Origin: Leptospira sp.
Lineage (GTDB): Bacteria; Spirochaetota; Leptospiria; Leptospirales; Leptospiraceae
Length of the DNA stretch: 64,000 bases
NCBI GenBank assembly: GCA_016742255.1
Contig: JACVCB010000002.1
Span: 144,501 to 208,500 of the forward strand
Direction of reading: 5' to 3'
Below are positions 28,584 to 38,360 of the stretch, piece after piece. Made by a program: the position numbers and the translations under genes. The notes below the pieces were generated by a model. That model worked only from the letters and a program-made list of their open reading frames with translations. It did not search any database and was not told the origin of the DNA. Positions within the stretch are counted from its first letter, which is position 1; each line of letters opens with the position of its first letter.

Positions 28584-29661
28584 TCATGATAAAACTTTGA
28601 TCCTTGTGAATTTAGGAGGACCTCGAACTTCCTCTGAAATTGAAGTATTTTTAAGAGATTTATTTTCAGATCCATTTGTGTTTGATTTACCATTGCCAGA
28701 ATTTTTCCGAATTCGATTGGCAAGGTTCATCGCAAAAAAACGAGCTCCCAAGGTACAACGAACTTATGAATCTATGGGTTTTGGTGGCGGTTCTCCTCTT
28801 GTTTCTGAAACAGAAAAACAAGCTAAGTTTTTGGAATTAATTCTTAACCAACAAACGAATGTAAAATGGAAGGTAAAAGTTTCCATGACGTGTGGATTTC
28901 CTAATATTAGAGAGGATGAGTTTACCAAACCGGATGAGAATACTTTGTATTTACCACTATATCCTCAATTCTCTAGGTCTACCGTATTATCGACACTGGC
29001 AATTTTAGAATCAAAGTTTGGTGAATGTCCTGTTGGCAGTGGTGGTTATATCCCACATTTTGGTTTGGTACCAAAGTTTCACCAAATTACAGCTAGGTTT
29101 ATTTTTGAGTTTTTTACAAACCAATTAGAATCGAATGAATTTTTACATTACCCTAAAGAAACTCCGAATTGTGATTGGAAAGACTTAGAAATTATTTTTT
29201 CTGCACACGGTGTTCCTATGCGACTCATTCACAAGGGTGATCGTTATATGGAAGAAGTAGAAGTTTCAGTCCAAAGAATTTCTGAGGAATTAAGAAAATT
29301 TGGTTTTAGAGGTAATGTACATGTATCTTACCAAAGTAAAGTTGGACCTGCCAAATGGACTGAACCAAACACAATTCAAATGATCACGAAACTTTCCAAA
29401 GAAGGTAAACACATTGCCGTGTATCCAATTAGTTTTGTGAGTGATCATCTGGAAACTTTAGAAGAAATTGGCGAACAGTTTAAAGAACTGACTTTGGAAA
29501 ATGGTGGAAATTCATTTGTTAGAATTCCTGCATTTGGTACTTACAAACCATTTATGGAATATTTAGCAGAACGAGTATTACTTGCCGATACAAAGGTAAA
29601 TGAATGTATTTGTAAAAAAAATGGAGGAGAATCGTTAAAACATTGTCGATTCAAAAATTGA
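28573..29661 (+). CDS. hemH: Ferrochelatase
   Basis: Inserts Fe2+ into protoporphyrin IX, the last step of heme synthesis. It is 362 residues with the N-terminal LILVNLGGPR, the metal-binding His in FSAHGVP and the Glu-rich SDHLETLEEI. The C-terminus ends in several cysteines (CICKK...HC), which might suggest an iron-sulfur site but are too few to be sure. The ATG at 28573 is chosen because it precedes the strand LILVNLGG at the usual distance; the 18 extra residues in the longer frame are just topA read in another frame. It overlaps the topA stop by 11 bases and the 3' end of hemG by 27. Confidence 0.92.
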   Translation: MTTNHDKTLILVNLGGPRTSSEIEVFLRDLFSDPFVFDLPLPEFFRIRLARFIAKKRAPKVQRTYESMGFGGGSPLVSETEKQAKFLELILNQQTNVKWKVKVSMTCGFPNIREDEFTKPDENTLYLPLYPQFSRSTVLSTLAILESKFGECPVGSGGYIPHFGLVPKFHQITARFIFEFFTNQLESNEFLHYPKETPNCDWKDLEIIFSAHGVPMRLIHKGDRYMEEVEVSVQRISEELRKFGFRGNVHVSYQSKVGPAKWTEPNTIQMITKLSKEGKHIAVYPISFVSDHLETLEEIGEQFKELTLENGGNSFVRIPAFGTYKPFMEYLAERVLLADTKVNECICKKNGGESLKHCRFKN

Positions 29662-30843
29662 CCTGAGACCAATTCCTTTTCTATAATTTCCATAAAATCT
29701 AATATTTTTCCCTTGGGATGACCAGTTTAATTCTAACTGGTCTAACACTTGGTTGAACTTATATAAATTTGCGTCATAGGCAGGGAAAACACCTTCCCAA
29801 GTTCTTCGGTAAACAGCTGTTGGTGGGTCCATTTTCTTTGAGATCAAATATCTATCTCTTTCTAAAATAGATTCAATCGTATCGTTGCCGTTTTTTACCT
29901 TTATATCTGGATAAATCCAAGTTTCCGAATGTAATTGATTTTGGACTCGGCCATCAAAAATATCTGAATTACACAAAACTCCTAACGCTTGAACACCTTC
30001 ATTTTTGCCAAAAAGTATTCCGAAACATGGTTTTTTCGTAAGTTTTGTTTCACCAAACCTTGTGATGGTGGAAATCGTTAACAAATTTGGTTTTGTTTCG
30101 AATTTGATTTCTGAATCTAAAATGGATAATAACTTTTTTAGTGAGATACAAATTTTGACTGATCCATTTAGATTTTGAATTTCTTTCAAGTTTGAAAATG
30201 AAAATCCTGTTTTGATAGTGATTTTGGTTGCTAAGTAAGAAACCAAATGAGTGACTAGGTCTCCCATTCCATTGGGAAAGGAAACGGTTCCATATGTTTT
30301 CTTTTTGTTTTTTTTGATCTCTTTAAAAATGGTACTGTTTCCTCTACCATCCCATTTTGAAAATATCGTTTCGGGTTGTAATTCCGACAATCGAGTGCCG
30401 TAAATTCCACCTAAAGCAGGTTCTATGATGTTTTTTGTCACTGAGGGGCCAAACATTTGATCTCCCCAGTTTTCAAAATTTAGATTGGGATCAAATTTTA
30501 GTTTTTTGAGAAAAATCGAATACAGTAATTTTGTGCCTGCTAGGATTGAGATTGGAAACTGGGATAATTTTTGATTGTTCCAAAAATACCTTCGTTTTGA
30601 TGCTTTTTTAGGGAAAACAGGTGAAAGTCCAATTTCATCTAACATGGATTTGATATCATCGGTCAAAAGGATTCCATTTGCAGCAAGTTCTACCAAACCT
30701 TCTGGTTTGTTCAATGTTCCTATCACTCCGCCTAAAGTATCTTTTTCTTCATACAGTGTGACAGAATTTCCTTTTTTTACTTGGTGGTATGCCATAAAGA
30801 GTCCAGTAATCCCACCACCTACAATATGAATGTTTTCTTTCAT
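29635..30843 (-). CDS. hemG: Protoporphyrinogen oxidase, HemY-type
   Basis: Oxidises protoporphyrinogen IX to protoporphyrin IX with FAD and oxygen. It is 402 residues, with the FAD motif IHIVGGGITGLFMAY and then the LGGVIGT stretch. A family-like EPALGGIYGT segment (about 140-149) is also present. It is a bit shorter than the usual 450-470. It is the last gene of the hem operon, with a 4-base ATGA overlap with hemN. Known as hemG in Leptospira although it is the HemY/PPOX-type flavoenzyme, not the E. coli flavodoxin-type HemG. Its end overlaps hemH on the other strand. Confidence 0.87.
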   Translation of the reverse strand: MKENIHIVGGGITGLFMAYHQVKKGNSVTLYEEKDTLGGVIGTLNKPEGLVELAANGILLTDDIKSMLDEIGLSPVFPKKASKRRYFWNNQKLSQFPISILAGTKLLYSIFLKKLKFDPNLNFENWGDQMFGPSVTKNIIEPALGGIYGTRLSELQPETIFSKWDGRGNSTIFKEIKKNKKKTYGTVSFPNGMGDLVTHLVSYLATKITIKTGFSFSNLKEIQNLNGSVKICISLKKLLSILDSEIKFETKPNLLTISTITRFGETKLTKKPCFGILFGKNEGVQALGVLCNSDIFDGRVQNQLHSETWIYPDIKVKNGNDTIESILERDRYLISKKMDPPTAVYRRTWEGVFPAYDANLYKFNQVLDQLELNWSSQGKNIRFYGNYRKGIGLRSIFESTMF

Positions 30844-32180
30844 ATTGCTTTTGAAAAAACGGGTCCTGCTGGTTTACTCGATTGGAGTTTTTCATCAAAC
30901 GCCATCGCTATGATTCTTAAAAATGGTTTTCCTATTTCAGATACCTTGAGAGTTTCTTGGTTCCATAAAACCAATTTGTCTTTTTCCATTTCCGATAAAA
31001 AATCTTTCGTATGGATGAACAGATCAGTTGGTACTTTTACTTCCCAAGAAGTCATCAGTTCTAAAATTAAATGTTTTCGCAAACGATCAGAATTGGAAAG
31101 TTTATGGCCCCTTAGGATTGGTAAATTATCGTCCAAAAGAGATTTTCTATACTTCATTTCCAGTTTGATATTTTGGAAAAATAAATTTGGTGTTTCAGAA
31201 ATTGCAGAGGAACCGAGTCCGAGCATAACATCGGTTTTGGAGTCACTATATCCCATAAAGTTTCTATGCAATTGTTTGGAATGGAAAGCTTTCCATAATT
31301 TATCATGAGGAAGAGCAAAATGGTCCATACCAATTTCTCTGTATCCTTCTTTTTCTAGGAGTGATCTTCCCATCTCATATAACTCGCGTTTGAGAGTTGG
31401 GTCTGGTAAATCTGCTTCTGTAAATAAACGTTGGGATGCTTTGATCCATGGTACATGGGCATACGAGTAAAAAGCAATTCGATCAGGTTTCAGTTCTAAT
31501 GTTTTTTCCATTGTGTATAACATGGAGTTTAGCGATTGTTTGGGTAATCCATAAATCAAATCAAAGTTTACTGAATTAAATCCAAGTGATCTTGCCTCTA
31601 AGGTGATATTTTCAGTTAGTTCAAAAGGTTGAGTTCGGTTTACCAATCGTTGTACTTCCGGATCAAAATCTTGTACTCCCAAACTGATTCGTTTGAAACC
31701 TAAATTGTGTAAGAGTTTGAGTTGGGAAATTCGTGTTCTTCTTGGGTCGACTTCAATGGAATATTGTGGGTCTTTTGAGGAAGGTAATTGGTTTAAGATC
31801 GATTCGATTGTCGATTGTAAGTTGTAATCGGAAAGGTAAGTGGGGCTACCTCCACCTAAATGAAGTTCACTAAGTTCTTTCCCTTTTAAAGAAGGTACAT
31901 TTTGTAAATAGAGTTGAAGTTCCGTTTTGATTGCTTTGACATAAGGTTCTTCGACAGTATGGTTTTTTGTAATTGATGTATTACAACCACAAAATGTACA
32001 TAAAGTTTCACAAAATGGAATGTGAAGGTACATCGCGAGCTTTGATTCTTTTGGGAAAAGATGTGTTTCCAATGATTCGATACACTCTTCCACTGAAGGT
32101 GAATCGGTCCAGTAAGGAACAGTGGGATAACTTGTGTATCTTGGAGCAGGTGTATCGTATTTTTGAAGTAAGTGTTTCAT
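30840..32180 (-). CDS. hemN: Oxygen-independent coproporphyrinogen III dehydrogenase
   Basis: Radical SAM enzyme converting coproporphyrinogen III to protoporphyrinogen IX without oxygen. It is 446 residues, the full HemN length (not HemW-size). The [4Fe-4S] cluster motif is PFCETLCTFCGCN (C-x3-C-x2-C plus a fourth Cys), preceded by YLHIP. The N-terminal arm with YTSYPTVPYW is typical of true HemN. GGGSPTYL and GYSD-type motifs follow. It is linked by ATGA overlaps to hemE before and hemG after. Confidence 0.94.
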   Translation of the reverse strand: MKHLLQKYDTPAPRYTSYPTVPYWTDSPSVEECIESLETHLFPKESKLAMYLHIPFCETLCTFCGCNTSITKNHTVEEPYVKAIKTELQLYLQNVPSLKGKELSELHLGGGSPTYLSDYNLQSTIESILNQLPSSKDPQYSIEVDPRRTRISQLKLLHNLGFKRISLGVQDFDPEVQRLVNRTQPFELTENITLEARSLGFNSVNFDLIYGLPKQSLNSMLYTMEKTLELKPDRIAFYSYAHVPWIKASQRLFTEADLPDPTLKRELYEMGRSLLEKEGYREIGMDHFALPHDKLWKAFHSKQLHRNFMGYSDSKTDVMLGLGSSAISETPNLFFQNIKLEMKYRKSLLDDNLPILRGHKLSNSDRLRKHLILELMTSWEVKVPTDLFIHTKDFLSEMEKDKLVLWNQETLKVSEIGKPFLRIIAMAFDEKLQSSKPAGPVFSKAI

Positions 32181-33220
32181 GAGTTAAACACCTTTCTTGT
32201 TGTTTCGATGAGCAGATGAACTGATTCTTCTGGCGTGAATTGTAATACACCATGACCTAGCCCCGCAACCCAACCAACACGCTCTTTTGGGTCCAACTCT
32301 TTGATTGGTAAAAGGTATTCTTGGATTTTTTGTTTGAGAGTTGATTGGTCTGCAAATAATAACTCTTGGTCAAAATTACCCTGAATAAAACCTTTGCCAC
32401 CAAATTCTTGTAATATGGTTGGGATAGAGAACCTGTGATCCACTCCGAAACCAACTAAGTTTTGAATGGAATGGATTTGCCTTATTTGTGATTCTGTTGA
32501 ATTTTTGGCATAATAACCAATCTGATTTGGGAAGGATTTTGTTAGTTCCGTAATGGGTTCAGTGACATACCTTCGGAAATTAAACGGATCTAACATTCCG
32601 GCTGCGGTATCAAACATCATGACGACTTCTGCACCACCTTGCAGTTGTAATTCGATATTTCGTCTTAAGAGTGGTACAAGAATCGAATAAAATTGATCTA
32701 CAAACTCTTGGTTTGTTTTGATAAACGATAAATTTCCGTCATGTTTTCCTATGCTTGCATAGGTCATAAGGGTAAAAGGACCACCTACGAATCCTATTAG
32801 AGAAACATCTTTTGGTAACACTTCTCTCGTTCGGATCACTGCTTCTTTTTGGAAATAAAGTCCTTCGATCGCTTCATCAACGGGTTTTAGTTTTTTAAGA
32901 TCACTTAATGAGGTAAGTGAGAAGGATAATTTAGGGCCAGGATCATAAGTAAGACCCATACCAAGTGCTTCTAATGGAAAAAGTAAATCTGAAAATAAGA
33001 TACTAACATCAAATCCAAATTCTTTTACAGGACCTAGCGCTACTTCTGCAGCTAATTCAGGTTGTTTGCATAGTTCCATAAAACTATAGGATTCTTTGAG
33101 TTTACGATAATGAGAATGGTATCTCCCTGCTTGGCGCATAAACCAAATCGGAGGAGTGTTTTGTGGAACTAATTGGATCGCATTTGCAAAACGTTCGTTG
33201 TGGTATTTGGTTGTGATCAT
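32177..33220 (-). CDS. hemE: Uroporphyrinogen decarboxylase
   Basis: Decarboxylates the four acetate chains of uroporphyrinogen III to coproporphyrinogen III. It is 347 residues. The signature PPIWFMRQAGRYHSHYR is near the N-terminus with the substrate Arg residues, and the catalytic Asp lies in ILFSDLLFP. GFVGGPFTLMTY is the second family signature. Cytoplasmic, no cofactor. Its stop overlaps the hemN start by four bases, and hemL ends two bases upstream of its start. Confidence 0.96.
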   Translation of the reverse strand: MITTKYHNERFANAIQLVPQNTPPIWFMRQAGRYHSHYRKLKESYSFMELCKQPELAAEVALGPVKEFGFDVSILFSDLLFPLEALGMGLTYDPGPKLSFSLTSLSDLKKLKPVDEAIEGLYFQKEAVIRTREVLPKDVSLIGFVGGPFTLMTYASIGKHDGNLSFIKTNQEFVDQFYSILVPLLRRNIELQLQGGAEVVMMFDTAAGMLDPFNFRRYVTEPITELTKSFPNQIGYYAKNSTESQIRQIHSIQNLVGFGVDHRFSIPTILQEFGGKGFIQGNFDQELLFADQSTLKQKIQEYLLPIKELDPKERVGWVAGLGHGVLQFTPEESVHLLIETTRKVFNS

Positions 33221-33222
33221 GA

Positions 33223-34500
33223 TTAGCCCTTTAATGCCTGTTTGATTTTTTCAAGTGTGAGATCGATGATATCTTTTGTATGTACAGTGGATAAAAATCC
33301 CACCTCATAACCGCTTGGTGCAAGATAAACACCTTGGTTTAATAGTTTGTGGAAAAAAGTTGCAAAATTGGATTTGTGAGAACTTGGAATATCTGCAATC
33401 GTTCTGATTGGTTTTTCTGTTTTCCCTTTTAACCAGAATAAACTTCCAAAGGTAACTGCTTCCCAATTGGGATCACCAGATTCTTTTAATAGATTTATGA
33501 TTCCATCTGTGAATTGTTTGGTGGTAGTTTCAAGATTTGGGTAAGGATTTTCGTTCCAAGCTTTGGTAAGGGTTTTGAGCCCGGCTCGCATCCCTATTGG
33601 ATTGGCAGACAATGTTCCTGCTTGGTAAACAGGCCCGCTTGGTGCCACAAGATCCATAAATTCTCGTTTCCCGGCATAAGCTCCCACTGGAAAACCTCCA
33701 CCGATGATTTTTCCATAACAGACCAAATCAGGGACAATTCCTGTGATTCCAGCCATACCTTGGAAAGAAACTCGGAAACCAGAAATCACTTCATCAAATA
33801 GAAGTAATACGCCATACTTTGTGGTCAGTTCGCGGCATTTTTTTAGGAATTCAATTCTTTGTGGAAGTAAACCGTAATTTGCTGGCAATGGCTCAATCGC
33901 CAAACAAGCGATATTTGATCCTTCACGTTGGAATAATTCTTCAAGCTTAGTTTCGTCATCTAATGGGAGGACAAGTGTGTTTTGAATGATCTCAGGTCCA
34001 ATTCCTTTGCTATCGCTGGAACTAAGGCCTGCAAGGCCCGAACCTGACTTCACTAAAAGTTGATCAAGGTGGCCATGGTAACAACCATCAAATTTCAGAA
34101 TTTTGTTTCGTCCGGTTGCAGCTCTTGCCACTCGTAAGGCACTCATGACAGCTTCCGTACCCGAATTTACAAAACGTATTTTTTCAACCCAAGGAATTCT
34201 TTCTGTGATGAACTCTGCAAGTTCCAAGGAATAAGGTTCACAAGCACCAAAAGACCAGGCTTTCCTGACTGTATCTTCAACAACTTCTTGGATTTCCGGA
34301 TGTCTATGTCCAAAGAGAAGTGGCCCAAAACTCAAACAATAGTCGATATAGTTTTTTCCTTCGACTGACTTAAGATAGGCGCCATTTGCTTCATTAAAAA
34401 ATACGGGAGTTCCACCAACGGAAGAAAAAGATCTTACTGGGCTATGAACTCCACCAGGAACTACTTGTTTTGATCTTTCGAATAAAGATTCTGAATTCAT
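33223..34500 (-). CDS. hemL: Glutamate-1-semialdehyde 2,1-aminomutase
   Basis: PLP enzyme making 5-aminolevulinate from glutamate-1-semialdehyde, the step after HemA. It is 425 residues. The N-terminus reads [19 protein letters not shown], the PLP Asp motif is [11 protein letters not shown] and the Schiff-base Lys is in [14 protein letters not shown]. The ATG at 34500 is chosen: it overlaps the hemB stop by four bases (ATGA) and puts the family N-terminus at residue 1. The 25 extra upstream residues of the longer frame come from hemB sequence. Confidence 0.96.
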   Translation of the reverse strand: MNSESLFERSKQVVPGGVHSPVRSFSSVGGTPVFFNEANGAYLKSVEGKNYIDYCLSFGPLLFGHRHPEIQEVVEDTVRKAWSFGACEPYSLELAEFITERIPWVEKIRFVNSGTEAVMSALRVARAATGRNKILKFDGCYHGHLDQLLVKSGSGLAGLSSSDSKGIGPEIIQNTLVLPLDDETKLEELFQREGSNIACLAIEPLPANYGLLPQRIEFLKKCRELTTKYGVLLLFDEVISGFRVSFQGMAGITGIVPDLVCYGKIIGGGFPVGAYAGKREFMDLVAPSGPVYQAGTLSANPIGMRAGLKTLTKAWNENPYPNLETTTKQFTDGIINLLKESGDPNWEAVTFGSLFWLKGKTEKPIRTIADIPSSHKSNFATFFHKLLNQGVYLAPSGYEVGFLSTVHTKDIIDLTLEKIKQALKG

Positions 34501-35450
34501 GAATATAACCTTTTTGATATCCTTGCACCGTATGTGATTAAAAAAGAAGAACCTGCTCTCCGAAACACATCCCAAGTTTCTTTTAAACCATCTTCAAAAT
34601 CTAAAAAACCTTCTTTGGCCAAGTATACTAAACTTGCATATTCACCACTCACTTGGTAGGCACCAGTGGGAAGCCCAGTTTTTTCTTTGATGGGACCAAT
34701 TAAGTCGATAGCTGTCATCCCAGGTTTTACCATCAGTAAATCAGCACCTTCTTCTTTGTCACGAATGGAAGTATGAATGGCAGTATCTCTATCTCTAACG
34801 TCTAGTTGGTATCCGCTACGATCACCAAACTGTGGTGAGGAGTCAGCTGCTCCTCGGAAGGGACCGTAAAAGTGACTTTTAAACTTCGTGGAATAACTCA
34901 TAATGGGAACATGTGAATGGTTGTTTTCGTCTAGAATTTTTCGATGTGACAAAACACGCCCATCCATCATATCACTAGGAGCAATACCATCAGCACCAGA
35001 ATCTGCGTAGATCAATGCAAGTTCAGACAATCGTTTTAACGTTAACTCTAAATTGATTGTACCTTTTGGATGAAAGTGACAACAATGACCTGTTGTTGTT
35101 ACAGAACAAATGCATGTGTCTAACCACAAAAACATTTCTGGGAAAGTTTTTTTAATCAGACTAATATTGGATTGGTAAAAGTCCTTCGAGAAACTTGTGT
35201 CTGACTTTTCAGTGGGTACCATAAAAAGTAAAAATTGTGAAACCCCAGATTTTAAATCCGATTCAATTTGATTCAATATTGTTTTATTTGTATCGCGATA
35301 TACATTAGGTAAACCTTTGATGGGTTCTTTTTCATTGATACCTTCTACTAAAAACAAAGGTTGGATCATTTTATTTACGTTAAGTGAACCTGATTCACTC
35401 AAATGGCGTAAGTATTGGTTGGAACGAAGTCGAAGGGTTTTTGTTTTCAT
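34497..35450 (-). CDS. hemB: Delta-aminolevulinic acid dehydratase (zinc type)
   Basis: Condenses two 5-aminolevulinates into porphobilinogen. It is 317 residues. The zinc cysteines are in [12 protein letters not shown] (C-x-C-x7-C), so this is the zinc-dependent form. The two active-site lysines are in [13 protein letters not shown] and LMVKPGM. The linking segment DVRDRD(T) differs slightly from the usual. It overlaps hemL (ATGA) and, at its start, the hemC-hemD gene by four bases. Confidence 0.96.
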   Translation of the reverse strand: MKTKTLRLRSNQYLRHLSESGSLNVNKMIQPLFLVEGINEKEPIKGLPNVYRDTNKTILNQIESDLKSGVSQFLLFMVPTEKSDTSFSKDFYQSNISLIKKTFPEMFLWLDTCICSVTTTGHCCHFHPKGTINLELTLKRLSELALIYADSGADGIAPSDMMDGRVLSHRKILDENNHSHVPIMSYSTKFKSHFYGPFRGAADSSPQFGDRSGYQLDVRDRDTAIHTSIRDKEEGADLLMVKPGMTAIDLIGPIKEKTGLPTGAYQVSGEYASLVYLAKEGFLDFEDGLKETWDVFRRAGSSFLITYGARISKRLYS

Positions 35451-37000
35451 TGTTTGATGTACTTCTCAGCCCAGGATTCAAAAGATAAGGAAACAAAAAT
35501 TTTATTTTTGGAACCTTCTTCACCTAGCGCATGTTTAATTTTTCTGAATGTACTACCTGGACCAACAAAATGGATTACATTCAGTAGTTCAGGGAATCGT
35601 TTTGTAACGATGTCAAATTCAGATCCACTTCTCCAATATGCAGCTTTAATTTTGGATGTGTCAAAAGGGATCGGTATTTCTGGAGCTGAGACAAAGTAAG
35701 TTGGAATCACTGGATATACACTCGAATGTTTATCTGAATCCATATGGGTTAGTTTTACAAAATTTGGTTTTCTTCCTAAGATTGAATCAATTTCAGGAGG
35801 TTCACTTTCACCGAGTCCATCACATGTTCCATTCACCCAAAATCCACGAAGAGCAAGGTCTTTCCAAGTGGAAAGTCCAGCTGACCATAAAATTTGATTA
35901 CTTGGATTCACTGATAAATCCAATGGAAACGCATACCCTCTTGATACAAATACGTCTACGTCTTTGGGAATACTATAAGTGAGGCGTTCTCTTTGTCTTG
36001 CCGCCATTTTTGCATGTGGTGGCCAAACTTCTTCTTTGGTAAAAGATAAGTGAGGACTATCCGATAGTTCCTTCGTATGTAGGATTTCTCCTTGTTCGGT
36101 GATTCCTCTAACGAATGTGACTTTGCCATAATCCCTTTTTAAAACTGTGACTCCAATTTTTTGGTGGCAACCTCCACCATACTTCGACAAAATTTTTCTT
36201 TCTTCGTTTGCAGTAAGTTCGGTTTCAGGATCAACAATTTGTGATAACAATGTTTTTAGATGTTTGTCTTCTTTTCTAATTTCTGCACATAACGCACCTT
36301 GTGCGGGTGCACTAGGAAAAATAGAGGAAGGTAAAACCATAAACAAAGAAAGATTTAATGTATCTCTAATGAGTTGTTTTACTTCTTTTAGTTCGGGTAA
36401 TACATTTTCATGGTCTTGGAAATTTAGGATTCGATCTAATGCAGCTTTTGCTACTAATATACCACCAGACTCATGATCCAAATATTTGCGAAGTCGAGTT
36501 TGGATATTGCCTCGAACAGATTCAATATTGATTTCAAAATTATTGATGGGTGTAGGGAAATAATTCTTCAGAAATTCTTTGATATGGTATTCACGTCTTG
36601 GAGAAGAAGTGAGAATTGTGATTTCATTTGGTAAATTAATCCATTTGGTTTTTTTGAATAATAATACATCCCGTACATCTTCACGACTTAAAATAGGAAT
36701 CAGTGTCGTATCTTTTCTTTCTTTTAGATCCATATCTTTAAAAGAGTGGATCACAATGTCCAATTTGTGACTGAGTAAGTCTTCTTGAAGGTCTTTTGTA
36801 AAAATTCCTTGGCCAGCAAATTGCCAAAGTGGAGTTGTTAAATCCTTATCTCCAGATGATTCTCGAAATACAGTTTCGAAATTTAATTCTTTGTTTTTAT
36901 CTTTTAAGGCTTGTTTAACAGTGTGGACTTGAATGCGAGAGAGTAGGGAGGACCTACCTCCTATTTTGATTGTTTCAGACAAGTAAATCTTCCCATCCAT
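35447..37000 (-). CDS. hemC: Porphobilinogen deaminase / uroporphyrinogen III synthase fusion
   Basis: A 517-residue protein with two enzymes in one chain. Residues 1 to about 315 are porphobilinogen deaminase: catalytic Asp in IHSFKDM (Asp89), SSPRR, SVRGNIQTRL and the dipyrromethane cofactor Cys278 in KYGGGCHQ. Residues about 320-517 fit uroporphyrinogen III synthase (HemD): FVSAPEIPIPF, then the WRSGSEFD and HFVGPGSTFRKIKHAL stretches. HemD is hard to recognise by sequence, but no other hemD occurs in the operon and the pathway needs it. Such HemC-HemD fusions are known in Leptospira. The product, uroporphyrinogen III, also feeds siroheme for CysI. Confidence 0.88.
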   Translation of the reverse strand: MDGKIYLSETIKIGGRSSLLSRIQVHTVKQALKDKNKELNFETVFRESSGDKDLTTPLWQFAGQGIFTKDLQEDLLSHKLDIVIHSFKDMDLKERKDTTLIPILSREDVRDVLLFKKTKWINLPNEITILTSSPRREYHIKEFLKNYFPTPINNFEINIESVRGNIQTRLRKYLDHESGGILVAKAALDRILNFQDHENVLPELKEVKQLIRDTLNLSLFMVLPSSIFPSAPAQGALCAEIRKEDKHLKTLLSQIVDPETELTANEERKILSKYGGGCHQKIGVTVLKRDYGKVTFVRGITEQGEILHTKELSDSPHLSFTKEEVWPPHAKMAARQRERLTYSIPKDVDVFVSRGYAFPLDLSVNPSNQILWSAGLSTWKDLALRGFWVNGTCDGLGESEPPEIDSILGRKPNFVKLTHMDSDKHSSVYPVIPTYFVSAPEIPIPFDTSKIKAAYWRSGSEFDIVTKRFPELLNVIHFVGPGSTFRKIKHALGEEGSKNKIFVSLSFESWAEKYIKQ

Positions 37001-37847
37001 TCATAATATGAAGTTGTTCTTCCTCCCGTTCCCTTGTGAGTTCCGTGAGAAAGTATTGTAAATCCATTTTGACAGCTTGGATTTGTTCATCGGTTTCGTG
37101 TAAGTCATTTAGAATTTGTGAAAGCGGAATGTAGTGATCATAATTTTTGTTCTCATCTTTATTTTCTCTAAAATCTAAAATGATGGATGATGACCTGATC
37201 ATCTCATCCCAGTTAAATGGCAAAAAACTTGAGGCAATGATGATCGCCTCATTGTTTGGTTTATAATCTTCCCAATGGTATGTGGTGATAGGGTAAAGTT
37301 CACTCAGTTCTTCGAGTCGGTTTTGGTTACGACCAATCAAACGAACTACTTTTTGTTTGGAAATAAGATATGGTAAAATCGAATCTACAAGTTTACCTGT
37401 TCCTAGGAGTGTGACTTCCTTGTGGTTGTGTAAATAGGACTCTGTCACACTTCCATAGGTTTGTCTGCCAATCCCTACAAGATACTTGGAACGAATTTGT
37501 TTGGTGTGTTCTAAAATTTGGTCTCTCAGTCGGAGGAGTGACGTTCCAAAATTGGAACCGTTAGTATTCTCTTCCCGGAATCGGTCCCGAAACTGTGCTT
37601 GGATTTCTGATTCTCCAAATAACTTGGACCTTAGACCGGAGACCACTTCGAGTAAAAATCGATAAGCATCATAACCGTGGTATACTTCCCAACCGTCAAA
37701 AAAACGCTCATTTCCTTCCATGGGAAAAATCCGATTGTCAGTGAAGACGAGTGTCCTTTGACAAGTTTTCCAAACCTCTAGATGAGAATCGTCTAAAGAC
37801 TTAGAGATGGGATCAGTCGAATGGAGTAGAATCAGGTTTGACCACAT
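36975..37847 (-). CDS. hemA: Glutamyl-tRNA reductase, short form
   Basis: Reduces glutamyl-tRNA to glutamate-1-semialdehyde with NADPH, the first committed step of heme synthesis. Only 290 residues against about 420 usually. The catalytic Cys29 is in WKTCQR, followed by GLRSKLFGESEIQAQF and the Rossmann motif VTLLGTGKLVDSI. The C-terminal helical dimerisation domain is essentially missing, and the N-terminal domain is also trimmed (catalytic Cys at 29 rather than about 50). It is the first gene of the operon and overlaps the hemC start by 26 bases. No ribosome binding site is visible before the ATG at 37847. Confidence 0.88.
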   Translation of the reverse strand: MWSNLILLHSTDPISKSLDDSHLEVWKTCQRTLVFTDNRIFPMEGNERFFDGWEVYHGYDAYRFLLEVVSGLRSKLFGESEIQAQFRDRFREENTNGSNFGTSLLRLRDQILEHTKQIRSKYLVGIGRQTYGSVTESYLHNHKEVTLLGTGKLVDSILPYLISKQKVVRLIGRNQNRLEELSELYPITTYHWEDYKPNNEAIIIASSFLPFNWDEMIRSSSIILDFRENKDENKNYDHYIPLSQILNDLHETDEQIQAVKMDLQYFLTELTREREEEQLHIMNGWEDLLV

Positions 37848-37918
37848 AATTTTATTCTATCAAATACATCCTGGGTACTGTCACAAGATTGTCAGTTCCT
37901 AAAAAAAATAAATGTGAT

Positions 37919-37937
37919 ATTGATACTTAATCTCAAT
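37919..37937. promoter_or_regulatory. Possible Fur/PerR-like box between hemA and msrB
   Basis: ATTGA-TACTTAATC-TCAAT, a 19-base inverted repeat with five paired bases at each end and one inner pair. It lies in the divergent hemA/msrB control region, 19 bases before the msrB ATG. The size and AT-rich form resemble Fur-family boxes, but it is not a close match to a known consensus. Confidence 0.3.
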
Positions 37938-37956
37938 AAGAGAGGCAAACGATACA

Positions 37957-38343
37957 ATGGAAAATCAAAATTGGAAAGAGGTTCTAACTCCATTACAGTA
38001 CCAAGTGACCAGAGAGAAGGGCACCGAACGGCCGTTCACTGGCGAATATTATGCACACAAAGAAACAGGTACGTATTTATGTGTGTGTTGTGGAGAGGCA
38101 TTGTTTTCTTCAGATTCAAAATATGATTCAGGAAGTGGTTGGCCGAGTTATTATGAGCCAGTTCGAAAAGAAGTGATCGCAACCGAAACTGACAAAACAC
38201 ATGGAATGGTTCGAACTGAAATCATGTGCCAAAATTGTGGAGCACATTTAGGACATGTTTTTCCGGATGGGCCAAAACCAACAGGCCTTCGTTATTGTGT
38301 AAATTCTGCTTCCTTAAAATTTCAAAAAAAAGAAACGGAATGA
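37957..38343 (+). CDS. msrB: Peptide methionine-R-sulfoxide reductase
   Basis: Repairs oxidised methionine (R form) in proteins. It is 128 residues with no signal, so cytoplasmic. The catalytic Cys is in RYCVNSASL. Two CxxC pairs (CVCCGEALF and [11 protein letters not shown]) bind zinc. The substrate Trp/His positions are in SGSGWPSYY and [16 protein letters not shown] upstream of the ATG may serve as ribosome binding site. Divergent from the hem operon. Confidence 0.95.
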   Translation: MENQNWKEVLTPLQYQVTREKGTERPFTGEYYAHKETGTYLCVCCGEALFSSDSKYDSGSGWPSYYEPVRKEVIATETDKTHGMVRTEIMCQNCGAHLGHVFPDGPKPTGLRYCVNSASLKFQKKETE

Positions 38344-38360
38344 AAGTAACATTGAATTTC

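Noticed and set aside
34501..34575. Longer N-terminus for hemL
   Set aside because: It overlaps hemB coding, and ATG 34500 gives the ATGA coupling seen throughout the operon.
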